Notes under the pieces: generated by a model | What the model was told of the DNA's origin: nothing | Database searches by the model: none | The model's input: the letters and a program-made list of their open reading frames with translations, nothing else | Translations under genes and position numbers: made by a program | Shown: positions 25,170 to 34,389 of the stretch, one piece after another | Numbering within the stretch: the stretch's first letter is position 1 | How the letters are laid out: each line of letters begins with the position of its first letter | Assembly (NCBI GenBank): GCA_017656385.1 | Contig: JACDNX010000004.1 | Span: forward strand, 62,001 to 126,000 | Reading direction: 5' to 3' | DNA: 64,000 nucleotides | Origin: Thermodesulfobacterium sp. | GTDB taxonomy: Bacteria; Desulfobacterota; Thermodesulfobacteria; Thermodesulfobacteriales; Thermodesulfobacteriaceae

Positions 25170-25994
25170 TTAATCCTTTTTACGATAACAAACTGTTTTC
25201 CCGATAATCTTTTTTTCCATGTCAGAAAAGCTTAAAGCTGGTATTTCAGTTGCTCCCAAAAGCAAATATCCTCCAGGATTCAGCATCTTCCAGAGCTCCG
25301 TTAAAACCTTTTTTTTAACTTCATCAGAAAAATAAATTAAAACATAACGACAAAGGATAAGATCAAATTTTTCAAAAATCTTTTTAGAAGCTTCTAACAG
25401 ATTAACTCTTTCAAATTTTACTAATTTTTTTACATTATCATTTATACACCAGTGAGCTCCGTCCTGTTTAAAATATCTTACTAAAAAGTTAATAGGAAGA
25501 CCTCTGTTAATTTCAATCTGATTATAAATTCCTTTTTTAGCTTTTTCTAAACACTTTGCAGAAATATCAGTACCTAATATGTAAACCCTGTATTTTTGTA
25601 AATAAAGTGAAAAGTGTTCTAATAAAAGCATTGCTATACTGTAAGGCTCCTGTCCTGTGGAACAACCTGCTGACCATATGGTAATTTTTCTTTCTCTTTC
25701 TCTTTTTTTAAATAACTCTGGTAAAATGTGTGTTTTAAGTGTTTCAAATGGATGATAATCCCTAAAAAAATAAGTTTCATTTGTTGTTAAGGCATCTATA
25801 ATTTCATTTAATAGCTTTAAATCTGCTCCTTTTTTTGTTATAGCCTGATAAAGATCGCTTAAATCTTTGTATCCTAAGGTAAGAGCCAGTTCGTTTAATC
25901 TGCTTTCAATTAAATACTCTTTTCCTGTAGTATAGGATATTCCTGATACTCTTTCTAAAAGGGCTGTAAAAAATTCAAAAACCTTTGCATCCAT
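25170..25994 (-). CDS. cheR: CheR chemoreceptor methyltransferase, second copy
   Basis: 274 residues from the ATG at 25994, one nt after the cheB stop; a TTG start at 26009 is possible. It shows NETYFFRDYHPF, WSAGCSTGQEPYSIAM, LGTDISAKCL and FDLILCRYVLIYF. The sequence is clearly distinct from the other CheR in this window, so it belongs to a second adaptation set. No kinase or receptor is encoded next to it; it may serve receptors elsewhere in the genome. Confidence 0.95.
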   Translation of the reverse strand: MDAKVFEFFTALLERVSGISYTTGKEYLIESRLNELALTLGYKDLSDLYQAITKKGADLKLLNEIIDALTTNETYFFRDYHPFETLKTHILPELFKKRERERKITIWSAGCSTGQEPYSIAMLLLEHFSLYLQKYRVYILGTDISAKCLEKAKKGIYNQIEINRGLPINFLVRYFKQDGAHWCINDNVKKLVKFERVNLLEASKKIFEKFDLILCRYVLIYFSDEVKKKVLTELWKMLNPGGYLLLGATEIPALSFSDMEKKIIGKTVCYRKKD

Positions 25995-25995
25995 T

Positions 25996-27036
25996 TTAGT
26001 TATACCCAAAAAGCTCTTTTAATCTTTCAGGAATTTTAGAAAGATTAACAACTTCATCTGCTAAACCAGCTTCTATTACTGCTCTGGGCATACCAAATAC
26101 AATAGAACTTTCTGCATCTTGAGCCAAAACCACACCTCCTTTTTCTTTTATCTTCTTTGCTCCTTCCTTTCCATCACTTCCCATACCAGTTAAAATTAAA
26201 GCCAATGTATTTCCATTATAATTTTCTGCTAAGGACTCAAAAAGTTCATCAACTGAAGGTCTACAAAAATTGCGAGGAGGCCCTTTATGTAATTTTATTC
26301 TAACTAATGCATTTTCTCTTTTTACTTCCATGTGGTAATCTCCTGGAGCAATATAAACTACTCCGTTTTTAACTGGTTCTCCTTCTTCTGCTTCTTTTAC
26401 TATAAGTCTGGAGAGAGAATTAAGTCTATCTGCTAACTGTGCAGTAAAAAATGGAGGCATGTGTTGAACGATAAGTATTGGTGCAGGAAAAGTAGGAGGT
26501 AGTTCTGGAATTATTTTTAACAAAGTCTGAGGACCTCCTGTTGAAACTCCTATTCCACATACTTTATAAATACCTTTTTTTATCTTTGGGGTAATGTATG
26601 TTGGTCTGTATATCGGCTTAAATTCTTTTAAAGGTTGAATACTCTTTATTTTTGGAATAAGATCTTGCTCTATTTTTTTTATACTCTCCGAAAAAGACTT
26701 GCTTGAAGGTTTAGGAACAAAATCATAGGCTCCAATTGTTAAACACTCTATAGTTGCTTTAGCACCTTCCTGAGTAAGTGAAGAAAACATAATAACCTTT
26801 GTTTGAGGAACTTCTTTTCTTAATACCCTTAAAGCAGTTATTCCATCCATTTCTGGCATCTCTATATCAAGAGTAATAACATCAGGTTTTAAATTTTTAG
26901 CCTTTTCTATAGCTTCTTTTCCTGTCTTTGCAGTATCAACCACCTCTATCTCTGGGTCATTTTTTAAAATATCTACAATTAATTTCCTCATTATAGGTGA
27001 ATCATCTACTACCAATACTTTTATTTTCTTACTCAT
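25996..27036 (-). CDS. cheB: CheB chemoreceptor methylesterase, second copy
   Basis: 346 residues: receiver with VVDDSPIMRK and ITLDIEMPEMDG, then esterase with Ser of GVSTGGPQT, His of IVQHMPPFFT and Asp of LTGMGSDGKEG. It is shorter in the linker than the other CheB here. It is coupled to cheR downstream and cheY upstream, at the end of the flagellar operon. Confidence 0.96.
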   Translation of the reverse strand: MSKKIKVLVVDDSPIMRKLIVDILKNDPEIEVVDTAKTGKEAIEKAKNLKPDVITLDIEMPEMDGITALRVLRKEVPQTKVIMFSSLTQEGAKATIECLTIGAYDFVPKPSSKSFSESIKKIEQDLIPKIKSIQPLKEFKPIYRPTYITPKIKKGIYKVCGIGVSTGGPQTLLKIIPELPPTFPAPILIVQHMPPFFTAQLADRLNSLSRLIVKEAEEGEPVKNGVVYIAPGDYHMEVKRENALVRIKLHKGPPRNFCRPSVDELFESLAENYNGNTLALILTGMGSDGKEGAKKIKEKGGVVLAQDAESSIVFGMPRAVIEAGLADEVVNLSKIPERLKELFGYN

Positions 27037-27038
27037 AG

Positions 27039-27410
27039 CTAAGAAAGCTCCATAAGATATTTTATTTTTACTTCCAACATCTCTTTATCAAAAGGTTTCA
27101 TAAGATATTCATTTGCCCCAGCCATAATGGCATCAATTATACTTTTTTGCTGATTCTCTGTGGTTACCATCATAACCTTAACATCTGACCATTTTGGATT
27201 AGCACGCAGTTTTAATAAAAATTCGTATCCGTTCATAACAGGCATGTGCCAATCAAGCAATATCAACTTTATATCTGAGTTATCCTCCAAAATCTTTAAA
27301 GCCTCTTCTCCATTTGATGCCTCTAAAACCTCAAATCCCATTTCCTCCAAATATTTTTTTTCTATCTCCCTTATTGCCTTGGAATCATCTACTACCAATA
27401 CTTTATACAT
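27039..27410 (-). CDS. cheY: CheY-like response regulator
   Basis: 123 residues, receiver only: VVDDSKAIRE, phospho-Asp in LILLDWHMPVMNGYEFL, Thr in MVTTEN, LMKPF. The Trp-His after the Asp and MNGYE are typical of CheY forms paired with CheB/CheR in delta-like bacteria. Probably the receiver that serves the second adaptation set. Confidence 0.95.
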   Translation of the reverse strand: MYKVLVVDDSKAIREIEKKYLEEMGFEVLEASNGEEALKILEDNSDIKLILLDWHMPVMNGYEFLLKLRANPKWSDVKVMMVTTENQQKSIIDAIMAGANEYLMKPFDKEMLEVKIKYLMELS

Positions 27411-27419
27411 TCTTTACCT

Positions 27420-28223
27420 CTAACCTTCTTTTTCTAAAATTTGTCCTGGTAAAATTTCTTGCATATTTAAATTAATTTTTGCTGGTATTTTATAAGAATA
27501 AAAAATTTTTTCTAAATTTCTAAATTCTTCTTTAGCCAAGTTAAAAGATTCTCTATTAGCAAAATAAATATCTACATAGACTTTATTTCCCAAATAACTC
27601 AAAAAGCATTCCATTAATCCTAAATACTCAAAAAACATTTTAAAATAAAAAAGCTTAATCTTATCCTGTTCTTCTTTAGGTTCTCCCAATTCTAAAAAAC
27701 CCCATGATCTTTCATCATTGAAAACAAAAGGAATTATTATTTTTTCATCCCTAAATAAAAATCTGAAAGTTTTTATTTTATCTCCAAATAATTCTTTTAA
27801 TTCCTTATCAATGGTCTCTTTCTTTTCCTTTTTTGTTACTCCTATTAAATCTTTAATAAATGTAGTCAAAAGATTTACATCCTTTTGAAAAACTTCTTTA
27901 TTTAAAGGTTTTTCAGCAAGTTTTGTGCTTACTAAATATAAGAACTGAACTTCTCCCTTTTCTTTTTCTGGAGTGATTACCTGAAGCACAATAGGATTTC
28001 CTGTCTTTGTTACTTTTACTTTTAACACTTCTCCCACAGTAAAACTCTCTGGAGTTAAAGTTCCTCCAATTCTTGCCTGAAATTTTTCCCCTCCAAGTTC
28101 TAAATAAAGAGTTTTTCCTTCAATATTAAGCACCCTTATCAATAATTCTCTACCAGGTCGTGTAAAAAATGACCACAGGTTCTCAGGAAGATAAATAATA
28201 GGTGCCGGTGCAGTTATCTGCAC
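27420..28223 (-). CDS. unknown protein in flagellar operon, FliK-C-like tail
   Basis: 267 residues with a GTG start. No signal peptide or membrane segment. The N-terminal 80 residues look like a small beta-barrel; the C-terminal region (about 175-260) contains a pattern like the hook-length-control C-domain (LGLMECFLSYLGNKVYVDIYF, then helices ending in a strand). Hook-length proteins diverge strongly and usually have a disordered Thr/Ser/Gln-rich N-terminus, which is not seen here. The assignment is tentative; position in the flagellar/chemotaxis run supports a related role. Confidence 0.6.
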   Translation of the reverse strand: MQITAPAPIIYLPENLWSFFTRPGRELLIRVLNIEGKTLYLELGGEKFQARIGGTLTPESFTVGEVLKVKVTKTGNPIVLQVITPEKEKGEVQFLYLVSTKLAEKPLNKEVFQKDVNLLTTFIKDLIGVTKKEKKETIDKELKELFGDKIKTFRFLFRDEKIIIPFVFNDERSWGFLELGEPKEEQDKIKLFYFKMFFEYLGLMECFLSYLGNKVYVDIYFANRESFNLAKEEFRNLEKIFYSYKIPAKINLNMQEILPGQILEKEG

Positions 28224-28238
28224 AAATTTTTACCCTTT

Positions 28239-28547
28239 TTAAAATTTTTTCTTAGAAGCTAAAACCAGTTCTACCTCTGCTTCAGAAAGCTCCAGTTTTT
28301 TAGCAATTTCCTTAGGAGTTAACCCCTTTTTTGCCAGCAACCTGATTTCTCTTTTTAAATCCATTTTGGTTTCTGAAGCTGGTTTTAATTTTTCAAGCCT
28401 TTCAACCAATTCTTTAGCTCTTTCAATACTTTCTCTTACCTCTTCCCACGGCAATTCTAAAAATCTTTTTAATCTTACATAAAAAAAGAAAAAAATACCT
28501 ATCATTATAATATCTATTATTAACAAAAGAATTAAAAAAAATTCCAT
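28239..28547 (-). CDS. small membrane protein with DUF2802/DUF6115-like tail
   Basis: 102 residues. One N-terminal transmembrane helix (about 3-24) and a cytosolic helical tail ending in KKGLTPKEIAKKLELSEAEVELVL, which resembles the winged helix-like end of DUF2802-type proteins often encoded next to flagellar and chemotaxis genes. It could be a membrane-bound DNA- or protein-binding factor. Function is unknown. Confidence 0.75.
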   Translation of the reverse strand: MEFFLILLLIIDIIMIGIFFFFYVRLKRFLELPWEEVRESIERAKELVERLEKLKPASETKMDLKREIRLLAKKGLTPKEIAKKLELSEAEVELVLASKKKF

Positions 28548-28557
28548 ACTCCACTTC

Positions 28558-29343
28558 TTATCCTTTTAATATCACTCCTTCTAATCTTATCTTTTGAGGC
28601 AGAGGTTTTATCTTTTCTTTCTCCAGCTTTTCTTTAATCTTTTCTTCCAAAACCTGAATATCCTTTGGATTCTTCCAAGTATCTGCTGATATAGTTTTCA
28701 AATAGCTATAAAGTATTTCTCTGAAATCTAACTCCTTTTCCGTTATTTCTTTAAAAGAAGTATTATTGCCAAAATACAGAAACACATCTAAACTTAGAAA
28801 CTCTTTTAAGCCCAGAGGAATTAAAAAATCTTTAAGTTCTAATTTATAAGGATATTCCTCTTTCTTTTTATTTGTTGTAATTACCAGCTTGGTAAATTTC
28901 TTAAAAACTGCACTCTCTGGGATCACCACCTCGGACTCTGAAAGCTTTTTTATATTTTCTTCTTTTTCTTTATTAAACTCTCCCTTTATTAACTTTAAAC
29001 CTATCCATATTCCCAAAATAATAAATATTAAAATTAAAATACTTCCAGATATAAAAAAAATTTCTTTTAATTTTGGTTTTGTAAACTTTTTCTCAGGTGC
29101 TTCTTCCTCTTTTTTTTTCTCTTCAGATTCTATTAGTTTTTCTACTAATCCCTCAGCTTTTTCAGGTGTTATGTCTGACTTTTCTTCTTTAACTTTATCT
29201 TCTTCAAGTTTTTCTCCTTTTTTACTTTCCTCAGAAACTTCTTTTGTTTCAGACTTTTCCCCCTTAACTTCTTCAGTAGAAATTTTCTGTTCTTCTACTT
29301 CTTCTTTAATCTCTTTTAGGTCTTTTTTGATATCTTCTTCCAA
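28558..29343 (-). CDS. FliL-like membrane protein with long acidic cytosolic N-terminus
   Basis: About 261 residues from the TTG at 29343, which has GGAG at a good distance; a TTG at 29355 is the longer choice. The first 95 residues are Glu/Lys-rich and probably disordered, followed by one membrane helix (about 100-122) and an extracytoplasmic domain. Its end (REILYSYLKTISADTW, then EKIKEKLEKE) resembles the C-terminal helix of FliL, which binds the stator. A true fliL is encoded at 39036-39524, so this would be a second, diverged member. Tentative. Confidence 0.6.
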   Translation of the reverse strand: MEEDIKKDLKEIKEEVEEQKISTEEVKGEKSETKEVSEESKKGEKLEEDKVKEEKSDITPEKAEGLVEKLIESEEKKKEEEAPEKKFTKPKLKEIFFISGSILILIFIILGIWIGLKLIKGEFNKEKEENIKKLSESEVVIPESAVFKKFTKLVITTNKKKEEYPYKLELKDFLIPLGLKEFLSLDVFLYFGNNTSFKEITEKELDFREILYSYLKTISADTWKNPKDIQVLEEKIKEKLEKEKIKPLPQKIRLEGVILKG

Positions 29344-29344
29344 C

Positions 29345-29728
29345 TTAGTCTCCAAATACTTTTTCCAATTTTTCTTTTAAAGTTTCAGGTGTAAAAGGTT
29401 TTACTACATATTGATTAACTCCGTGTTTTATAGCTTCTACCACATTTTCTTTTTGAGCTTCAGCAGTCACCATAATAAATTTTATATCTTTCAAATTTTC
29501 GTCAGCTCGAACAGCCTTGAGAAGGTCAATTCCTGACATTTTAGGCATATTCCAATCAGAAATTATCAAATCTACTTTTTGCTTTTTTAGAAGTTCTAAA
29601 GCTGTTGTGCCATCATCAGCCTCTATAATATCTTTAAAACCAAGTTGAGTAAGAATGTTTTTAATAATTTTTCTCATGGTTGCAAAATCGTCTACAACTA
29701 AAATTTTAATGTTTGTATCCAGTGCCAT
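29345..29728 (-). CDS. cheY: CheY-like response regulator beside fliA
   Basis: 127 residues, receiver only: VVDDFATMRKIIKN, phospho-Asp in LIISDWNMPKMSGIDLL, Thr of MVTAEA and VKPFTP. The DWNMPKMSG pattern and its place beside flhF-flhG-fliA match the CheY that binds FliM in many polarly flagellated bacteria, so it is the best candidate for the motor-binding CheY in this window. Confidence 0.95.
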   Translation of the reverse strand: MALDTNIKILVVDDFATMRKIIKNILTQLGFKDIIEADDGTTALELLKKQKVDLIISDWNMPKMSGIDLLKAVRADENLKDIKFIMVTAEAQKENVVEAIKHGVNQYVVKPFTPETLKEKLEKVFGD

Positions 29729-29749
29729 ATTCCCACACCTCTTTTTAAT

Positions 29750-30484
29750 TTATTTATTCAAAATACTTCTAAGTTTTAAAATTGCTTTATTATGTATCTG
29801 CGAAATTCTGCTTTCTGTATAATTCAATATTTTAGCAATTTCCTTCATTGTCAAACCCTCATAATAATATAAAGCTAATACCAATCTTTCTTTCTCTGAG
29901 AGATATTCCAAAGCTTTTTCTAATTTTTCTTGCAACTCCTTTAAAGCATACTTTTCAAAAGGATCTTCTTTTGTATCACCTGCTATAAGCTCAAGCACAT
30001 TTTCTTCTTCCAAATCTGGCATCCTTTGTTTAAAATTTTTTATATCAATAAATGTGACGCCTTTTATACTTTCTAAAAATTTGTAATATTCTTCCAAACT
30101 CAAATTCATAGATTTTGCAATTTCTTCATCTTTGGGCATTCGTCCCAACTCTTGATGAAGTTTCCTTATTTTTTCTTCAAATTCGCTTATTTTGTTTTTA
30201 ACACTTCTTGGTATTATATCTAATTTTCTTATTTCATCAAGCATAGCTCCTTTAATTCTGAATTCAGCAAAAGTCCTAAATTTGACTTTTTTAGAGGGAT
30301 CATATCTATGATAAGCCTCTATAAGACCTATTACTCCGACAGAAACGAGATCTTCTTTACTAATTACTGGATTGCCATAATACGCATATTTGTTTGCCCA
30401 ATAATTAATCAAGGGCAAAAATTCTTCTATTACCTTTTCTAATGATGGTTTTTCCAAAAAAAATTTATTTATAAGTTTTTTCAT
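29750..30484 (-). CDS. fliA: RNA polymerase sigma-28 factor
   Basis: 244 residues with sigma regions 2 (YGNPVISKEDLVSVGVIGLIEA and TFAEFRIKGAMLDEIR), 3 and 4 (YYEGLTMKEIAKILNYTESRISQIH). It directs late flagellar genes such as flagellin. Its likely recognition sequence, TAAAG(TTT)-N11-GCCGAT, is seen upstream of flagellin and the double-tip receptor in this window. No anti-sigma FlgM is encoded here. Confidence 0.96.
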   Translation of the reverse strand: MKKLINKFFLEKPSLEKVIEEFLPLINYWANKYAYYGNPVISKEDLVSVGVIGLIEAYHRYDPSKKVKFRTFAEFRIKGAMLDEIRKLDIIPRSVKNKISEFEEKIRKLHQELGRMPKDEEIAKSMNLSLEEYYKFLESIKGVTFIDIKNFKQRMPDLEEENVLELIAGDTKEDPFEKYALKELQEKLEKALEYLSEKERLVLALYYYEGLTMKEIAKILNYTESRISQIHNKAILKLRSILNK

Positions 30485-30485
30485 C

Positions 30486-31277
30486 TTAAACCGTTGTTAA
30501 TCTTTCCAAAAAATTTTCTAAACTCTTCGTCTTTTGATAATTAAACTTTTGTAACTTTAAAGCTATCTGGTTTATCTTTTGGCTAATATCCTTTTCAGGA
30601 CAAAGTTTTAAATAGGGAATTTGTGATTTTATAGCAATTTTAACACACTCATCAAAAGGAATTCCACCTAAGTAAGAAAGTTTAATTTCAGGTAAAAATC
30701 TCTCAATTACATACAAAAGTTGTTGATAAATTCTTTTACCTTCTATTTCATCTTTAATCATATTTACTATCAGATAAAAATCCTTTATTTTGTGATTTTT
30801 ATAAGCTACTTTTATAAGTGCATAAGCATCTGCTATAGAGGTTGGTTCAGGAGTGCATATTATAATTCTTTCTTCAGCCAGATATAAAAAAAATAATACA
30901 TTCTCTGAAATACCGGCTGAGCTATCAAAAAGTAAATAATCATACTTTTTAAATACCTCTTCCATCTGATCTTTTAAAAGAAGTTTTTGATTGGTATTTA
31001 AATTTGTCAGTTCTACTACTCCTGAACTTGCAGGAATAAAATCAAAATCGTAGTCTGTAGAATAAATAATATCTTTTAAACTTAACTCTCCATTGATTAC
31101 ATATCTAATATCAAATTTAGGAGATATTCCCAGCATTACATCTATGTTAGCAAGACCAAGATCAGCATCAAAAATAATAACTTTTTGATGATATTGAGTA
31201 AGAGCCAGAGCCAAGTTTATCACAAAGCTTGTTTTACCTACCCCACCCTTTCCACTTGCTATTGCTATGCTTCTCAT
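30486..31277 (-). CDS. flhG: FlhG/FleN, flagellar number regulator ATPase
   Basis: 263 residues from the ATG at 31277, preceded by GGGAGG; the ATG at 31289 would itself contain that RBS. MinD-type deviant Walker A SGKGGVGKTS, FDADLGLANID and LLFDSSAGI. FlhG limits flagellar number by antagonising FlhF and is the usual partner of FlhF, encoded just upstream. It predicts polar or number-controlled flagella. Confidence 0.95.
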   Translation of the reverse strand: MRSIAIASGKGGVGKTSFVINLALALTQYHQKVIIFDADLGLANIDVMLGISPKFDIRYVINGELSLKDIIYSTDYDFDFIPASSGVVELTNLNTNQKLLLKDQMEEVFKKYDYLLFDSSAGISENVLFFLYLAEERIIICTPEPTSIADAYALIKVAYKNHKIKDFYLIVNMIKDEIEGKRIYQQLLYVIERFLPEIKLSYLGGIPFDECVKIAIKSQIPYLKLCPEKDISQKINQIALKLQKFNYQKTKSLENFLERLTTV

Positions 31278-31292
31278 AAAGCCTCCCATATT

Positions 31293-32303
31293 TTAAATAT
31301 TTACAATATCCTTTAAAATCAATTTTTTAATAATATCTTCCTCTGCTTTTAAAATATCTTCTGGTAATCTCTCTCCATTAGAAATAAAAGTAATTGGTGG
31401 TATTCTCTCGTCCAGTATCCAAAAAAGAGGCAAACTGTTATATACTCTATCCACAAAAGTAAGAAGTATACCTTCTACAGGTAATTTTTCAATCTTTTCC
31501 CACTGCTTCAAAATGTATTCATAATGCTCCGTTGCCCTCACAACCCACTGAAATCTCAAAAAGGGCATCCCCAAGATTAGATCCTCCAGATCATTTATCA
31601 AAAGTCTTTTTTCTAAACTTGGAGTATCTATCAATACATAATTATACTTATCTAAAATAGGCTCTACCTCTTTAAGTTCTTCAAGGTCTAAGATTTCAAA
31701 ATCAACCTCTAAAAGCTCTGCTAATCTCTTTGTCTGATAATTGTTCCCTACTTTGTAATTATCCAGACTTACAACTAAAACCTTGGCATCGTGCTTGTAT
31801 TTGTACCATGTTGCTAATTTAAAAATATTAGTAGTTTTACCTGATCCTGAATCTCCTATGAATACCTGATACTTAGAGTTAGGAACACTTCCTTTTTGTT
31901 TTAATGCTTTAGAAATAAACTCTGTCAGATTTGGATTTGCCGTGCTTAATTTTTGAGCTATAAAAGGTGGAATTCCTTTTTCAACTAAGTTTAAATAACT
32001 TATATCTTTAAACTGGGAATTTAAAATCTGCTTGAGCATTTTTTTTATTTCCAAGATTTCCTCTTTAATACTGTGATAGTCCTCAAATTTATACTCGCTT
32101 TTTTCTGCTTTTGTATTGAAATTTTGAAAATTGTCCTTTATTTTGATTTCCTCTTCTTCAATAGCTGCAGTTATTTCACAAATTGTTCCTTCTTCAGTTT
32201 TTATTTGTTCTGAAGAAAGAATAACTGCTTCTTCTCCGAATTCTTTTTTTACCTTTTTTAAAGCTTCTAAAATGGTTTTTCCTCTAAACTTTTTTATTTT
32301 CAT
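31293..32303 (-). CDS. flhF: FlhF, SRP-like GTPase for flagellar placement
   Basis: 336 residues. N-terminal basic region followed by the NG GTPase: P-loop GDSGSGKTTN near residue 150, then LVVSLDNYKVG and YVLIDTPS. The GTPase appears somewhat diverged near the end (the usual TKLD guanine motif reads LTFVDR). It sets the site of flagellar assembly together with FlhG. Overlap-free, 4 nt after flhA. Confidence 0.93.
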   Translation of the reverse strand: MKIKKFRGKTILEALKKVKKEFGEEAVILSSEQIKTEEGTICEITAAIEEEEIKIKDNFQNFNTKAEKSEYKFEDYHSIKEEILEIKKMLKQILNSQFKDISYLNLVEKGIPPFIAQKLSTANPNLTEFISKALKQKGSVPNSKYQVFIGDSGSGKTTNIFKLATWYKYKHDAKVLVVSLDNYKVGNNYQTKRLAELLEVDFEILDLEELKEVEPILDKYNYVLIDTPSLEKRLLINDLEDLILGMPFLRFQWVVRATEHYEYILKQWEKIEKLPVEGILLTFVDRVYNSLPLFWILDERIPPITFISNGERLPEDILKAEEDIIKKLILKDIVNI

Positions 32304-32306
32304 TTT

Positions 32307-34376
32307 TTATTCCCTCACCAGTCTCACAACTTCTAAAATTTCTATCTGTATATCCATAGGAATTTCTGCCTGCGAAATTACAGGTATGTGAGCCAAACTT
32401 CTTTCTACAAGTTTTCTCAAGTGTCTTCTTATTGCTGGACTGCATAAAACTGCAGGCATAATATTTTTCTGACTTGCTCTTTCTACAGCCTGGGTAAGTG
32501 CTGTCACTATTTTACTTCCTATTTTAGGATCAATCATAAGAAATGTTCCCTGTTCAGTTCTCTGAAGATTTTTCTTTATCATTTCCTCTATATCATCTCC
32601 TATTAAAATTACAGGTAAGGTATGATCTTTAAGCACAGATTTTACTATAAATCTGGATAGTTTTTGTCTCACATATTCTGTCAAAACCTCTGGATCCTTA
32701 ATAGATGCTCCGTAATCACTAATGGTTTCAAAAATTGTTATTAAATCTCTTAAAGGAACCCCCTCTCTTATTAAATTTTGTAAAACTTTTTGAATAACTG
32801 TAAGATTAACATTGTTAAGGCATTCTTCTACTATCTTAGGATAATACTTGCTAAGTGTATCTATAATTCTTTGAACTTCCTGTTTTGTTAAGAGTTCATC
32901 CGCATACTTCTTTATTATCTCAGCAAGGTGAGTAGTAATTACAGTAGATAAAGTCACCACAGTAAATCCTGACATTTCTGCTTCCTCTTTAAGTTCTTCA
33001 GGTATAAAATAGGCCTCCATTCCAAAAGTGGGTTCCTTAGTTGGAATAGCACCTTCTGGAGGAGTTAAATCAGGAGTTGAAGGCAAAGCCATTAAATAAT
33101 TAGGCATAAGTTCTCCTTTAGCAACTTCTACTCCTTTTATCAAAATGGAATATTCCCCTGGTTTTAAGGTTAAATTGTCTCTTACATGAACAGGTGGAAC
33201 CATTATACCAAGCTCTTGTGCTAAATGCTGTCTTAAATTCTTAATTCGTGCAAGTAAATCTCCTCCTTTGGCCTCATCTGCCAAATATATCAATCCATAC
33301 CCCAGTTCAATAGCAAGGAGTTCAACAGGTTTTATTTCTTCAATCTCAGGTGGTGGAGGAGGAGCCTTTTCTTCTTGAACTACAGCCTTTTCTTTAGACT
33401 TTTGAGCTGAATAAGAAAGATATCCCAAGGTTAAAAGAAAAAGACTAAGCAAAAAGAAAGGCAAAAAGGGTAAACCAGGAATAAGGGAAATAACAAATAC
33501 AACTCCTCCTGCCAGCATAATAACTTCTGGATGTGTAGAAAATTGAGTAGCTATGTCTCTTCCCATTCCTGCTTCTGCTGCAGCTCTACTTACTAAAATT
33601 CCAGCTGAGGTAGAAACAATAAGAGCTGGAATTTGGGAGACTAAACCATCACCGATAGTAAGAATGGTATAAGTCTGTGCTGAAGTAGCTAAGTCTAAAC
33701 CCCTCTGCAAAGTCCCTATTAAAATCCCTCCAATGATGTTAATGCAAGTAATAATAAGACCTGCAATAGCTTCTCCTCTGATAAATTTAGAGGCTCCATC
33801 CATAGCTCCATAAAAATCTGCTTCCTTAGCAATTTCTTCTCTTCTTCTTTTAGCTTCGCTCTCATCAATCAGACCTGCATTTAAATCTGCATCTATAGCC
33901 ATTTGTTTACCTGGCATAGCATCCAAGGTAAATCTTGCTGCTACCTCTGCAATTCTTTGAGCTCCTCTTGTAATAACTATAAAATTAATTAAAACAAGAA
34001 TAAGAAACACCACAAATCCCACTACATAGTTTCCACCTACCACAAATTCACCAAAACTCTTTATTATATGACCAGCTGCCTGTGTTCCCTCATGTCCTTT
34101 TAAAAGGATTACTCTTGTAGTGGCTATATTCATTGAAAGTCTATACAGTGTAGTTATAAGAAGCAGAGCTGGAAAACCTGTAAAATCAAGTGGTTTGTTA
34201 ACCTGCATAGTCATAATAAGAACAAGCACAGATAACGAAAAGTTTAAAGCTAAAGCCAAATCTATAAGATAAGGAGGTAGAGGAAAGAGAATAAGAGAAA
34301 GTAAAATAACAATACCTATTATGGCGGCAATGTTATAAAAATCAAAAAAATTTTTTAATGTCAAATCTCTTTCCAT
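32307..34376 (-). CDS. flhA: FlhA, flagellar export gate protein
   Basis: 689 residues: about eight N-terminal transmembrane helices (to about residue 315) with the FHIPEP-like conserved loop (LDAMPGKQMAIDADLNAG), then a large cytosolic domain that docks export chaperones. Full length for the family. Together with flhB and fliPQR it forms the type-III export gate. Confidence 0.97.
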   Translation of the reverse strand: MERDLTLKNFFDFYNIAAIIGIVILLSLILFPLPPYLIDLALALNFSLSVLVLIMTMQVNKPLDFTGFPALLLITTLYRLSMNIATTRVILLKGHEGTQAAGHIIKSFGEFVVGGNYVVGFVVFLILVLINFIVITRGAQRIAEVAARFTLDAMPGKQMAIDADLNAGLIDESEAKRRREEIAKEADFYGAMDGASKFIRGEAIAGLIITCINIIGGILIGTLQRGLDLATSAQTYTILTIGDGLVSQIPALIVSTSAGILVSRAAAEAGMGRDIATQFSTHPEVIMLAGGVVFVISLIPGLPFLPFFLLSLFLLTLGYLSYSAQKSKEKAVVQEEKAPPPPPEIEEIKPVELLAIELGYGLIYLADEAKGGDLLARIKNLRQHLAQELGIMVPPVHVRDNLTLKPGEYSILIKGVEVAKGELMPNYLMALPSTPDLTPPEGAIPTKEPTFGMEAYFIPEELKEEAEMSGFTVVTLSTVITTHLAEIIKKYADELLTKQEVQRIIDTLSKYYPKIVEECLNNVNLTVIQKVLQNLIREGVPLRDLITIFETISDYGASIKDPEVLTEYVRQKLSRFIVKSVLKDHTLPVILIGDDIEEMIKKNLQRTEQGTFLMIDPKIGSKIVTALTQAVERASQKNIMPAVLCSPAIRRHLRKLVERSLAHIPVISQAEIPMDIQIEILEVVRLVRE

Positions 34377-34389
34377 AAAAGGTCACCTA

